Below are positions 20,852-32,700 of a stretch of DNA of 64,000 bases, in pieces (positions within the stretch are counted from its first letter, which is position 1; every line of letters starts with the position of its first letter). The notes under the pieces are model-generated. The model made no database searches, was not told the DNA's origin, and was given only the letters and a program-made list of their open reading frames with translations. Made by a program: the position numbers and the translations under genes. Where the stretch lies: the NCBI RefSeq assembly GCF_011397635.1, contig NC_064756.1:3180922-3244921 (forward strand), in the 5' to 3' direction. This DNA comes from Epinephelus fuscoguttatus. Its lineage: Eukaryota > Chordata > Actinopteri > Perciformes > Serranidae.

Positions 20852-23800
20852 AAAGTTCCAGTTCTGGCCAGCCGTGCCTTCAGCAGCTCCGCCAGACAGC
20901 TGAGGAACAGAGTACCCGAGGCTCAGAAACTCTTCCAGGTAACGTTAACTGTAGAGAAGAGATGAGGGAGGACAGTTGGTAAAAGTCATCAGCAAAGCAG
21001 TTTTTATTAATGTTTCTGAATCTCATACCCAAGGCTGGGTGAGGGGGACAGTGAGGCCTCAGACTCAAGGTCAAACCTTTGGTAATCTGACTGATCACAA
21101 ACTTGTTGTAGAATTCAATCAATTGATTTTATTTTTAAAGCCCAATATCACAAATCACAATTTGCCTCAGAGGGCTTTACAGCATATGACATCCCTCTGT
21201 TCTTTGGACCCTCACAGCGGATAAGGAGAAACTCCCCATGTCAGAAGGGGAGTTTTTCTTAAGGTGTTTTGTGCAACTGGTTTTATTTTTTAAAACCAAA
21301 AAAGAACAAAGTCTATGACACACAGGCTCATGTTAACATCAAGTCCAAGACCTTTACTGTTGCGACCAGAAAAACAGCAACGACTTGTTAAAACAACCGT
21401 CACAGCCAACTGTCTCGTCCAGGTGTCACACCACCTGCCATCCCCTCCACCTCCAGAAAGCGGGTTATGTGAAAACTCAGAGTAAGTTAACCCTGAAATG
21501 AGGGAAACTCTGAGTTATCCGTTCCAGACAGAGAGGTAACTGAAACTCTGAGTCAGTCACCATGGTAACATACTCTGTGAACATAACCTGCTCGCTGGCA
21601 GGTTTCCTTCAATAAACCCTGAGTTTCTCTCTGTCTCCTCCCTCTTACACGCTGTTTCATTTCCTCATTCATTCAGTCCGTGTCAAAGCTTGTATCGAAG
21701 CGCATTCATTAGCGGAGATTTACCGTCTGTCACAGTCTAAATCCTGCTGGATATTAGTTTGTTACTCAGGACTGTCTTAAGTTACTGAATTTATGCACAT
21801 CAGTCATTTCTTTGGACATCAGCTTTTGTCTTAACATTCAAATATTACACAGCGAGAATTCACCCTCAGCTCAGAATCAAACCTCTGTCCTTTTTATATT
21901 TATTATTTTTATAACACTGTGCACAAGGATCAGACTGTCAGTCTGTCAGAGCAGCTCCCACATGTTTATTGCACATAATGTGTAGGTCTAATTATTTAAA
22001 TGTTAAAATGGGTATGAAGCTTTAGACACGTAGTATCAATGACTAATGATCTCTATCAGTGATGTCACTGGTCACTGATGGAACATAACTCCTATAGCCT
22101 AATATTGGGGATTATATGTTCATATTTCTGAGTGAGCAATGGTGCAGCATTTCACTGTCTTTACATTTACTACATTTGTAGCTGAAATAAAGTCACTGAA
22201 TGCTGTTGAGTCAAGATACAAATAGATGTGCAACATTTTCAAATCTACTGTATTTTAACCTCAACGTCTTTTCAGGTGCAAATCACCAAACATATTATTA
22301 CTGGGTCAGACTGTGAGTTTACAGTCATGTCTTTATGTCTTTGATCTATAGCCTAGCCTATATGTTTGAAATCTTCTGCCTCCTGTGTTTTTCCCCATCA
22401 GATTAAACCTGAACAAATATATTATGATATATTATTAATATAATGTAATGTATCTACAGCCTGATACACAGCCACTTTATCTTCATTAAGGAAATGTAAG
22501 TCTGATAAATGATGAATAAATGGACAACACTGAATAAAACTTTTTTATTAACTTAATGGTTAACTTATTGACTCTTCTTTTAAAGATAAACGTGCACCGT
22601 CTGCTACACATGCATTAATATCTCTACATCCACTGGATTAAAATGGAGGCGCTGTCTTTTATTTACCTGTTGCCATGGTGAATCGTGGAGTCGGAGCTCC
22701 ATTGATGATGGCTTTTTATTGTCAGTTTAACTCAGAGTGAACATACTCAGAGTTGACTGAGCTGAGCTGAGCAGCTGTTCTGGAACCGGATTCTCTGAGT
22801 TTCCCATCTCAGAGTAAGTCAACTCAGAGTTCAGGGTTAGACTCAGAGTTTGTTGAACCTCCTACCTGGAATACCCCTCAGATGACGAAGTCAGCACATA
22901 CATTACGTCACTTTACAAATGTTGATTTGATCCATAAACGCATGATGCCAGCGTTTTCTCCTGGCGACGGAGCTGCTTCAGAACAGGAGTCCATAAACTT
23001 TGGCTCCAAATTTTTATTACTTTTTTTTTCTCTGGGGCTGATTGCACAAAACACCCTTGAGTCCTAGTTAAGGTTTCCTTAAAATAAAATTGCTTGCACA
23101 GAACACCCTTAAGTCTTCTCCTTGAGGTTTCCATGGTTTTCTCCTTGTCTTGGTCTTATACTTAAGGAGTCCCTAGACCGTTGCACAAAAGACCTTAGCA
23201 ACCAAAGCAAGGTAGATAAAAAAAACAAAACTTAAGGTACCTTTGACTCTGTCTTCACTGCAGTGTGATCACGTTTATGGTGATAAATGAAAAGAACTAA
23301 CACATCCCGAGCAGAGTGTTCTGCGACCAGGAGAACCCGACAGATATGCTTTTGATTATACACTTTAGATTTGACTGACTGACTCCTCTAGAAGTTTAAT
23401 CTTTCCCTCCTCTGACCAGTATGGTTTTCTTCTCTTCTTTTCTTCTGACATTTTGTCAGTAACTATAAGCCACCTTAAAGAGTGGGATGACAACAGGTGT
23501 TACAAGAGTCCAAGCAAACAAACAATCTGCATGGGAACTGTTTTGTGCAACTGGTCCCTGCTCTTTATAACTACATCACCCAACTCCTTTGCTGCCGTCA
23601 TAATTATTATGGCTGTTAGTGATTGCCATCTAACAATAAATGTAAAAAGCTGCTTGTAGAGAACAACCATCTGCATTTATCACCTAGTCATTAAGGAAGT
23701 TTGAGTTTGGCTACGTCCATTATTTTCATAAAGTCTAGAGTAACACCTAGATCTTTGCCATATGGGCTGGTCAGTTGGAATAAAACAAGTTAATTCTTTA

Positions 23801-24566
23801 ATTACCATCAAAATATCCAAAACATCTCGTCCCACACAGCTCTCAGACCTCAAAGCCTTTTGTGGCATTTGGCAGCGATTATTCCACAAAATAGGAACCA
23901 TGTCCAGAAACAGCTGGAGGTCAGAACACAACAACATGACCGGACTTGAGGAGAAGTTTTTATTTGCAACCGCTTGGCCAAATTCTACTGAAAACACATG
24001 TGAAAGCCTCCTGACACACGCAGCCAAGGGGATAACTGAGAACATTATTATCGTTAATGTTCAGTTTGTTTCATCAGCTCCTGCTGGAGGTCCAGCTCCC
24101 TCCAGCTCATTACTGTGCTGAGTAATATCAGGCTTCATGCTAACACATTCGCACACACTGTTCTCACCATGTGGTTTCCACGGTTACAGGAGGACAACGG
24201 GTTGCCAGTCCACATCAAGGGGGGAACCTTTGATGTTGTGCTCTACCGGGCGACCATGACGCTAACTCTTGGAGGTAACGTGTGCAGACAGTTTGGTTCA
24301 GAGGCTTAACGGACTGAAACAGCTTCATCTGTGAATTACATCTAGCTTTAACCAGACAGCTCCAACAAATATTCGTAGAGCAGAAGTATAAAGTCACCAT
24401 ACCTGAAAATCTACCAGGACTTCATTAATATTTAAAGTAAATAAATAACCACTGATAACCTTAAAGTGAGAGTCCTCAGTGTCTTGATGTGTTTGTCTTC
24501 TCTGCAGGAACCTGCTACTCTCTGTACTGGCTGCTCATGGCCTGCTTGCCTCAGAAGAAAGCATAG
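20852..24566 (+). CDS. cox7a1: Cytochrome c oxidase subunit 7A-like, exon 1 not located
   Basis: Nuclear-encoded small subunit of mitochondrial complex IV: mitochondrial presequence plus one inner-membrane helix. Exons 20852..20938, 24190..24274 and 24508..24566 (TAG stop) have GT-AG borders and give 76 residues. Exon 2 supplies the presequence SRAFSSSARQ and NRVPEAQKLFQ; exon 3 has EDNGLPVHIKGG and LYRATMTLTLGG; exon 4 gives TCYSLYWLLMA and the C-terminal PQKKA. NRV, EDN and TMTL-LGGT-YSLY favour the COX7A1 paralogue over COX7A2. The initiator exon, expected to add only a few residues, was not found. Polyadenylation signals AATAAA lie at 24805 and 24941. The 3.25-kb first visible intron holds three repeats. 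Confidence 0.88.
21113..21270 (-). mobile_element. LINE/SINE 3' tail in cox7a1 intron
   Basis: caatcaattgattttatttt, agcccaatatcacaaatcac and cctcagagggctttacagca: a widespread fish tail with a (CAAT)n-type end, on the minus strand. Confidence 0.6.
21445..22875. mobile_element. Inverted-repeat DNA element in cox7a1 intron
   Basis: About 1.43 kb. The left end has aaaactcagagtaagttaac, cctgaaatgagggaaactct and gttccagacagag. The right end carries the inverted counterparts ggaaccggattctctgagtt, tcccatctcagagtaagtca and ttcagggttagactcagag. No transposase frame, so non-autonomous. Confidence 0.65.
23030..23555. mobile_element. Short inverted-repeat element in cox7a1 intron
   Basis: Left end gattgcacaaaacaccctt, right end gttttgtgcaactggtcc, sharing an inverted ttgcacaaaac core. 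A one-sided related end is at 21262..21285. No ORF of interest. Confidence 0.5.
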
Positions 24567-24960
24567 AGAAGAAACCAGCCCCGGGCTCAGTCTAACGCAT
24601 GGAGAACGACGCCTGGCTTCGTCTAACACTAATGTTTGTTGTGTACAATTCTATTTGATTTTATGACAAGTCGTCGTATTTTGATCATGGCAAAGATGAA
24701 TATGTAAAAAGTGTAAAAAGATTTAATCTCAGTGCCTCCAGAGTTTCATTTGTGTCTCTTTGGGTTCTGGCTGACGTCAATCTGGAAATCCATCGCTAAA
24801 AAAAAATAAAAAATTTTTTGCAGAATCTGTCTTGAGAGATTAGACTGATGACTGACCGAAGCAGCTGCTTATATGGCTTAACGGTCCAGGCCGGCTCTGC
24901 CTGTGTGAAAGTAAAAGTCAATGAGTTGAGTTATTTTGACAATAAAACATATATACATAT
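24567..24960 (+). other. cox7a1: cox7a1 3' UTR and downstream
   Basis: Follows the TAG stop. Possible AATAAA signals at 24805..24810 (in an A-rich run) and 24941..24946 (ttttgacaataaaacat). Confidence 0.5.
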
Positions 24961-25001
24961 ATCATATGAGTGATTTCACGTGACATGTGTCATATACACT
25001 T

Positions 25002-25733
25002 ACTGGACACTTTATTAGGTACACCTTGCTCGTACCAGGTTGGAACCCCTTTTGCCTTCAGAGCTGCCTTAATTTTTCATGCTTTCATGTCGCTTACGCC
25101 AAATTCTGACCCTACCATCTGAATGTTGCTGCAGAAATCCGGACTCATCAGACCAAGTAATGTTTTTCCAATCTTCTATTGTCCAGTTTTGGTGAGAAAA
25201 CCCGTGTGAATTGTAGCCTCAGTTTCCTGTTGTTAGCTGACAGGAGTGGCACCTGGTGTGGTCTTCTGCTGCTGTAGCCCATCTGCTTCAAGGTTGGACA
25301 AGGTGTTGTTGCTTCAGAGATGCTCTTCTGCACACCTTGGTTGGAACCAGTGCTTATTTGACTTCCTGTTGCCTTTCTATCATCTTGAACCAGTCTGGCC
25401 ATTCTCCTCTGACCTCTGGCATCAACAAGGCATTTTGGCTCACTGGATATTTTCTCTTTTTGGGACCATCCTCTGTAAACCCTAGAGATGGTTGTGCTGA
25501 AAATCCCAGTAAATACTCAGACCAGCCCGTCTGGCACCAACAACCATGCCACGTTCAAAGTCACTTCAATCACCTTTCTTCATCATTCTGATGCTCCGTT
25601 TGAACTTCAGCAGCTCGTCTTCACCATGTCTACATGACTAAATACATTTAGATGCTGCCATGTGATTGGCTGATTAACTATTTGTGTTAATGAGCGGATG
25701 AACAGCTGTACCTTTTAAAAGGCTGGTGTGTGT
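25002..25733 (-). mobile_element. Internally deleted Tc1-like transposon
   Basis: One end has tacacttactggacacttta and ttaggtacacct; the other is a degenerate counterpart (gtaccttttaaaaggctggt, gtgtgta). Minus-strand transposase remnant at 25402..25148 reads MARLVQDDRKAT, KQMGYSSRRPHQVPLLSAN and RKLRLQF. The frame then jumps from the WSDES-like region to the far 3' end, so the second Asp and last catalytic residue of the DDE triad are gone. Inactive relic. Confidence 0.85.
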
Positions 25734-26425
25734 ATATTTGAAGCCAAACCTTGATGATTTTTGTGAATCTAACTGAGGAGTTTTGTTGCCTATACGTTTT
25801 TGGTGTAAATGCAACTGTTCCATAAAGTTCTCCACATCCTAAAAAAAGAACATGGCATGAGTGTTGATGTTTTTTTCCACATTGCACAAAGGGGTTTTGA
25901 GATTTAAAAATCAAATGTGGGCTCTTGAACTAATCTGTATCAGTGTTCTCCTCCATCATCACTCAAGAGCCAAATGTCTGCAGACTTCCTTTCAGATAAT
26001 TTATTTTCATCCAGAGATGAAGAGAGGGAGGATGTGGTGTGAAGTAAGGAGCTCCAAAGTTTTGGTCCTCAGGGCTCCGGCTCCACAAGTCCCTCAGCCT
26101 ACAAACAGCAGGATTGAAGTCAAACACAGATGAAGACAAAGTGCAGGAACCCCACCATGACGGCATCCGACAGATGTGACTCCAAGAGCAAAGTAAAACA
26201 GGCAAAAGTAAATTGGAATAAAAGTCTGGAATGTCAGCTGCGTGCTTGTGATCCTCTCCAGCTGTTACACAACACCGGCTGCTGGAGGAAGTGAATACGT
26301 AGCAATGTCCCCACCTGGTGGTGTTAAACAGGAGCTACATCATGACGCCACTAATTCTGTTGTAATGATTTCTCAGGCTAAAATAAAAATTAACTCTACA
26401 TTCAACTTTTTGTACAGAAAGCACA
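25734..26425. other. Intergenic, nothing recognised
   Basis: No convincing exon; small frames lack domains. Confidence 0.4.
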
Positions 26426-26427
26426 AA

Positions 26428-26900
26428 CGTTACATGGCCAAAAGTATGTGGACACAACTTCCAGCATACTTAAATGTACTTTATTAGAATCTTAATGTTT
26501 GAGTGTGCTACTTTTTAGACAGTAGTGTTCTTCCAACTTTGAATCATCAGTTTGTTTGTTGTCAATATGACAATACTCTCCTGTGTGCAAAGCCATCTGT
26601 TTTGATTTTCTCTGCGAAGTTTGGAGGTATTTTATGGGCTGTTTGCAGTATTTTTGAGAGGCTGGCAGTGTTAAGAAGGCAGCATGTAGACCTGACATGC
26701 AGCCCAGCCGGCAGAAGAAAATGATGGGATTGTCTCTGCAAATTACAAATACGCTACATTTGCACATTTTACACGTATCACATGAGCGTTCCTAAACTGA
26801 CGTCATATAGTGCTATCAAGGGTGTCAAGGGTGCGTAAAGTGAAACATGGCTGGGGGGGCTATGTCAGACAACTTTTGTAACTTTCTAAAACTGCCAAGA
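26428..26900. repeat. Transposon end fragments
   Basis: acatggccaaaagtatgtgg near 26432 is a common Tc1-type terminus word. 26685..26890 has the left-end wording of the VNTR family (agcccagccggcagaagaaa, tctgcaaattacaaatacg, cacgtatcacatgagcg). Confidence 0.4.
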
Positions 26901-27069
26901 CAGAACACAAACACCCATTTTACATTACGAACGCCTCAAAAATAAACAGACAATAAAATAAATTGGTACATCACAATGCAAATAAAAATGTAACCAATAA
27001 AATTAGGTAGTACAATACAAAGAAAGCAGGTGAGAGATCGAATAAAGAGAGAATAAAGAGAACATGCAG

Positions 27070-28025
27070 ACAGTTAATCAATCACATGAGATGGGGGATT
27101 CTCCATGTAGTTAATAAAAGGTTGCCATACTTCATAGAAAGACTTTATCTTACCTTTAGTGAGTAAGTTATTTCCTCCAGAGCTACGCAGCTGTTCACTC
27201 TGGAGAGCCACAATCCAGCAGGTAATGGGAGATCTGACTTTCATCTCATCGCAATATATTCTTTTGTCAACATCCAACAAGATTTCTGCGAGCTTGATTG
27301 AATATCTAAGTCCATCCATTTTCATCCGCTTATCCGGGGCCGGGTCGTAGGGGCAGCAGGCTGAGCAAAGCACCCCAGACATCCCTCTCCTTAGCAACAC
27401 TTTCCAGCTCCTCCTGGAGGACCCCAAGGTGTTCCCAGGCCAGACGAGATATATAATCCCTCCAGTGTGTTCTGGGTCTGCCCCGGGGCCTCCTACCAGA
27501 GGGACGTGCCCAGAACACCTCCAGCGAGAGGCGCCCAGGAGGATCCTGATCAGATGCCTGAACCACCTCAACTGACCCCTTTCAACACGAAGGAGCAGCG
27601 GCTCTACTCCGAGCTCCCTAAAGATGTCCGAGCTCCTTCCCCTATCTCTAAGGCTGAGCCCAGACACCCCGCGGAGGAAACTCATTTCCTAGCTAAGTCT
27701 AATATAAGAATTTAAGAGGCTGCCCAGAAGGCATACCTCGCGACCCATTAGGAAAGTGACTCCATGGATTGTGGATGAAGCATCACAGATCCCCTGCCAG
27801 AAGCCTTGTGGTTTACTACACTGCTGGTTGCACTGAAGGACAGTGCCCCAAACTAGACCACATCTGAAGCTAAGGGGTGAGAAATTGGGTTTAAATCCAT
27901 GAGGCTTGGAAGGGGTGAGATAACCATGAACACCTTTAAGGAAATGCACCATTATCCCCATCTGAACCCTTCTTGCTTTCTTCCCTTCTCTAAGAGGACA
28001 GCTGAAATTAGTTTCCATTTATAAT
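27070..28025 (-). mobile_element. LINE ORF2 C-terminal relic (L1/Tx1-like)
   Basis: Two minus-strand open segments (28018..27689 and the left part of 27685..27074) have FWQGICDASSTIHG, LMGREVCLLGS, IKLAEILLDVDKRI and SFYEVWQPFINYM, a pattern like the C-terminus of L1-group ORF2 (…FW…LG… VWQPF). Another LINE fragment (27313..27692) interrupts it. Removing that insert and one copy of its target duplication rejoins the two halves in frame. Clade is tentative. Confidence 0.5.
27306..27699 (-). mobile_element. RTE LINE 3' fragment nested in the L1-like relic
   Basis: Minus-strand reading gives MSFLRGVSGLSLRDR, RSSDIFRELGVEPLLLR, RGQLRWFRHLIRI and RPRGRPRTHWRDYISRLAWE (two frames), the typical C-terminus of fish RTE elements, ending in the tail ggataagcggatgaaaatgg. 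Flanked by the 7-bp duplication ctaagtc (27306..27312 and 27693..27699). Severe 5' truncation. Confidence 0.85.
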
Positions 28026-28370
28026 ACGATGACACAGACTCTACTGTGGAATTTCTCCATTTCTTCGTTGATTCGCAGTAAAAAGGCGAGACCCAACAGA
28101 TCTGATCAACACTCAGATGACTGGAGAGTGATAATCAGGCGGCACCTGTACATCTTTCAACATCCTGATTTCTGTGTTAGAAATAAAGAACAAGGAAAAT
28201 GTTTACATGGCTGGACTCAACTTCTTCATTTCGTAATCACCAGGGGAGACTGATACTCATGAAACAAAATCTGCATTGGCAGAAGACAAATGAGTAATGT
28301 GGAGTAACTGGATTCTGACATTATAGATTAAAAAAGTCATTCATCAGCCCAGTTGAAGAGAAGAGAATGC

Positions 28371-28819
28371 TGGCTTTGTACATTTCTGCAAACCACAAAT
28401 ACATTATATGTGAATGTTTCATATGTATCATATCAATGTTTCTAAATTGATCCAGTAAATGAGCGGACGTTGTCACCAAGAGGTGTCGAGGATGATGAAT
28501 GGTGAAACACTTGGTGAAACCAATGCCAAGCTTCGGACCACTGCATTCAAAACCAACAAAAAACATCTCTTGTATTTTAGGGCAGCTTTTGAGGCTCCAG
28601 CTGTGGGTGTTTTTAGCGACCCTTCACTGTTTTTCCAGCAGGGATTATGCCCCCCAAATTGGGTATTTGAAGCCAAAACATGATCATTTCCTAACCATAA
28701 CCAAGTGGTTTTCGTAACCAAACCTACCCACATGTTGAGTTGTTAAAAGATTCAACATATCTGCTCCATAATGATGTATAAATATATGTATCTATGGTTT
28801 GCAGTAATGTACAACATTA
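28371..28819 (+). mobile_element. VNTR inverted-repeat element, complete with about one unit
   Basis: Left end tttgtacatttctgcaaacc, right end ggtttgcagtaatgtacaac, inverted relative to each other. The interior has caccaagaggtgtcgagg, one repeat-like segment (ctgtttttccagcagggatt) and ccataaccaagtggttttcg. Confidence 0.75.
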
Positions 28820-29729
28820 ATTATGGTGATTGGGTTGCCTTCATTACAGATCGTGATGCCAGTTTCTAAATTTAAAGATTTATAAAAGAAAACTGCTGAT
28901 AGACTCACACTGACACATAATATGATTTTAAAGTGATTTATTGAAGAGTAAATGGTACTAAAACCAAAAACATACCCTTTCGCAGGTGGACGGTTCCAAC
29001 TTTTACAGTCATTCCAACATTTAATAACAAGTAGGTCTAACAAAAAAGTCTCCATTTCCACAGTTCTCTATTGTCCCACTCTTTGTCTCAGTAAGCATTC
29101 CTGCTGTCCCGTGGAGGCTGAAGACAGACATGTTCTTCATCTGAAGCCAGCCACAGTGCAAACATGTTCATGATGAATTTTCGTCAAGCAGTAGGTGGTC
29201 GATTTTTTGAAACTTTTGTTGGCTCAGACAACTTACTGTATAATCCCCAACACAAGGACGCTTTCATGGCTTTAGTTAGCAGCTGAATACACACAAACTG
29301 AAATATCTCAGCCACTACTGGATGGGTTTTTTATTAAATGTACAGACATTCATGAAACCTACTGACTTTGATGGTCTCTTTTCTTCTTCTGTTGTAGCAC
29401 CATCAGCTGAAAATGTCCATTTTTTCTGTAGTTTACTTAGTTTATGTAAAATAGATAGATAAACCAACGGTAAGATGCGTAGAGTGTCTGCGTCCACGTG
29501 GTCATACATTTGGGTTACATGTGGACGGTCCATGCAAACTCTGATCTCTTCCATCCTTCTTGTTTCTCTTCAAATCTTAAAATGAATCTATCAGACAAAT
29601 AACATTTCACACTTGGTTTTGTCTCCAATTTCATCTCTTCTAGCAGGTTTCAGGAAGACAACAAGTGTCCGATTGTCTTTTTTTTTTTATGTAAACAGGA
29701 AAATCCCAAACTCATAGCAAGCCATGTCT
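28820..29729. other. 3' flank of chp2
   Basis: Probably contains the chp2 3' UTR (minus-strand AATAAA possible at about 29336). No other gene recognised. Confidence 0.4.
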
Positions 29730-32700
29730 TTATCTCAGGAAGCGAATACTCATCTTGTGATCGATGTTCACTTTCTCCAGTGACTGAAAACAAAATGAAA
29801 ATAATCATTTTATTGTTAAAAGCTATGTTACACACTTTTCCTATTGTACATGTAGACATTTGGTCACCTCCTTAAAAGTGCTAATTTCTTCTGTTAAATG
29901 AGAACATTTGATGATATTTAGGACTTCACTATTAGCTGTTTGCGTCGATGTTCGTTGATGTTCCTCAATCTCATATTGACATGCAAAAGAATGCTTGTCC
30001 TAATAATTATGAGCAAATTATTTCATAAAACTTCTTGTTTAGCTGAATCAATTTTATTCTTGTTTTATTACAGCAAAATGGTTTATTTCATTGTTCAAAG
30101 ACTTAACAAATCACTTCAGCAAACACATTTTCTTTGAGTTTTCATCCTCGCAAAACAACTGTTACTTCTTTAATATTTAAAGAAATCAAGCAGAAAAAAA
30201 ACATATATGTGCCTCTGTTATCAGGAACGTAGCCTAAACGTCACATACTAATCACACACATAACCCACTCTTCCCTCACCACTGGTATTGTCCCCTCACC
30301 CCTTAAAACAGCTGCTGTCACTCCCACACTCAAAAAACCTGGTGCCGACCCCAACAACCTCAATAACCTCCGTCCTATCTCTAATCTTCCTTTTCTTTCC
30401 AAAATCCTTGAAAAAACTGTTGCCAATCAACTTCACTCTCATCTGCTCCACAACGAACTATACGAACAATTTCAATCTGGTTTCCATCCCCTTCACTCCA
30501 CTGAAACAGCCCTCCTAAAAATAACCAATGATCTCCTCCTTGCTGCTGATTCTGGTCTTTTATCCATACTCATCCTGCTTGATCTGAGTGCGGCCTTTGA
30601 CACCATCTCCCACACCATCCTCCTGGACAGACTTTGCACTATTAGTATCACGCACACCCCCCTCACCTGGTTTAAATCATACCTCTCTGGCCGCACTCAG
30701 TTCATTCAGCTCAAATCATTCACTTCCCACCCCCTCCCAGTCACCACAGGTGTGCCCCAGGGCTCAGTCCTGGGGCCCCTGCTCTTCATCATTTACATCC
30801 TCCCACTTGGTCACATCCTCCGTAAGCACAATATACAGTTCCACTGCTACGCGGATGACACCCAGCTCTACATCTCCTCCAAACCAGACTCCATCCTCCC
30901 ACCTTCCTCCCTCACCAACTGTCTCTTTGAAATAAAGTCCTGGTTCACATTCAATTTCCTCAAATTAAACAGTGATAAAACAGAAATGTTAATAATTGGC
31001 TCTAAATCCACTCTCAACAAATCCAATAACTTCACCATTCCATTTGACCACTCCTCCATCTCCCCTTCCCCTCAGGTAAAGAGTCTGGGTGTCATCCTCG
31101 ACAGCACACTCTCCTTCACAGCACACATTAACAACATAACCCGGTCTGCCTACTTCCACCTCCGAAACATCAACTGCCTCCGCCCCTCTCTCACCCCTTC
31201 TGGTTCACAGTTTAGTCACCTCCAGACTTGACTATTGTAATTCCCTTCTGTTTGGCCTCCCCCAGAAAACCCTCCATAAACTTCAGCTGGTACAGAATTC
31301 AGCAGCTCGCATCATTTCAAGAACACCATCCACTCACCACATCACACCCATCCTGCAGCAGCTCCACTGGCTCCACATCACATACCGCATTCAATACAAA
31401 ATCCTACTCCATACATACAGAGCCATCCACAGTCTTGCCCCTCCATACCTCTCTGACCACATTAATATCTCTGTACCTACCCGTACCCTCCGATCCTCTT
31501 CCTCCATCCATCTCTCTGTCCCCTCTGCTCGCCTTGTCACCATGGGGGGCCGAGCATTCAGCCGCTCGGCTCCCCAGTTTTGGAACTCCCTCCCCCCTGA
31601 TCTCCGCAACACGGACTCCTTACCCCTCTTTAAAACCAGACTGAAAACCCATCTGTTCAAACTCTCATACTCCGTCTGATCTTTGCACTGTCCATTGTAT
31701 TTTATTGTTTGTTTTTATCCCTGTTTTTATGCACTTCTGTACTTTTGTAAGGTGACCTTGAGTGCCATGAAAGGCGCCCTTAAATAAAATGTATTATTAT
31801 TATTATTATTAAACTGAAACCAAATTACTTAAAATGATTGTGCTGTTTTGGTTCATATTATTATCCCCAATTGTCTATGTGGTCACTACTTTAGTTTGCC
31901 TCCCTCTCACCTTCCTGAACTCGTCGAAGGAGATGGCGTCGTCTTGGTCCAGGTCAGCCTCCTGGATGGCTCGCTCAGCGATGCTCTGCAACTGCTCCTC
32001 TGTCACCTGCATCCCCAGCATCGACCGCAGCACCTGTCGTTCACGGTTAGTGATCAATCAGTAATCACATCCAGAAATGACTGGACTCTTACCTAGATTC
32101 AACTCCTCTTGGCGCTAATGTGGAAGCTTCATTTCCTTGTGGTGTGCCTCAAGGGTCGATTCTGGGCCCTATTCCATTCTCTGTATGCATAATATATGGT
32201 TAGATTTCTATGCAGATGATACACTATTATATCCTCCTGTCATTCCTATTGAAACACGTCGTTTGGTTGGCCTAAAGGATGTTTTTAAAGGATATTAAGT
32301 GTTGGATGTATTTTTTCATACTTCATCTTAAGCTGTATTGATTTCCTTCCAGAAGACTCTCCAAAAGTGTGCACTATTAAACACATTGGTATGATTTATC
32401 ACAGCATATGTAACCATTTTAAGGGGCCTCTTTTGAGATGCTGATTATATGTATGGGCAGTAGAGAAGTCCATTATGCTGCAGGAGTCATTGTAGATGTT
32501 TCTGTGTTCATTCATTTTTATATTTAAGCCACAACTCTGGTCAATTGTAATCCATTGTGATTTTCTGCATCCAAACTGCCCTTGTAAGTGAACTGGCAAG
32601 ATGCAAACATTTCATTAAAGTTGCACCTTTTTTGTATTGCAGGGACTCTGGGTAATGCAGTGAAGTAGTCATAACTTTCATCACATAAATCTACCTGAAA

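Noticed and set aside
20753..20965. 70-codon frame starting at 20753 as the whole cox7a1 start
   Set aside because: Codons before 20852 run through a pyrimidine-rich acceptor (tgtgtttccag) and resemble no COX7A N-terminus; kept as intron.
30752..31231. Host gene with reverse transcriptase similarity
   Set aside because: Belongs to an L2-type LINE with a 3' tail, inserted in a chp2 intron.
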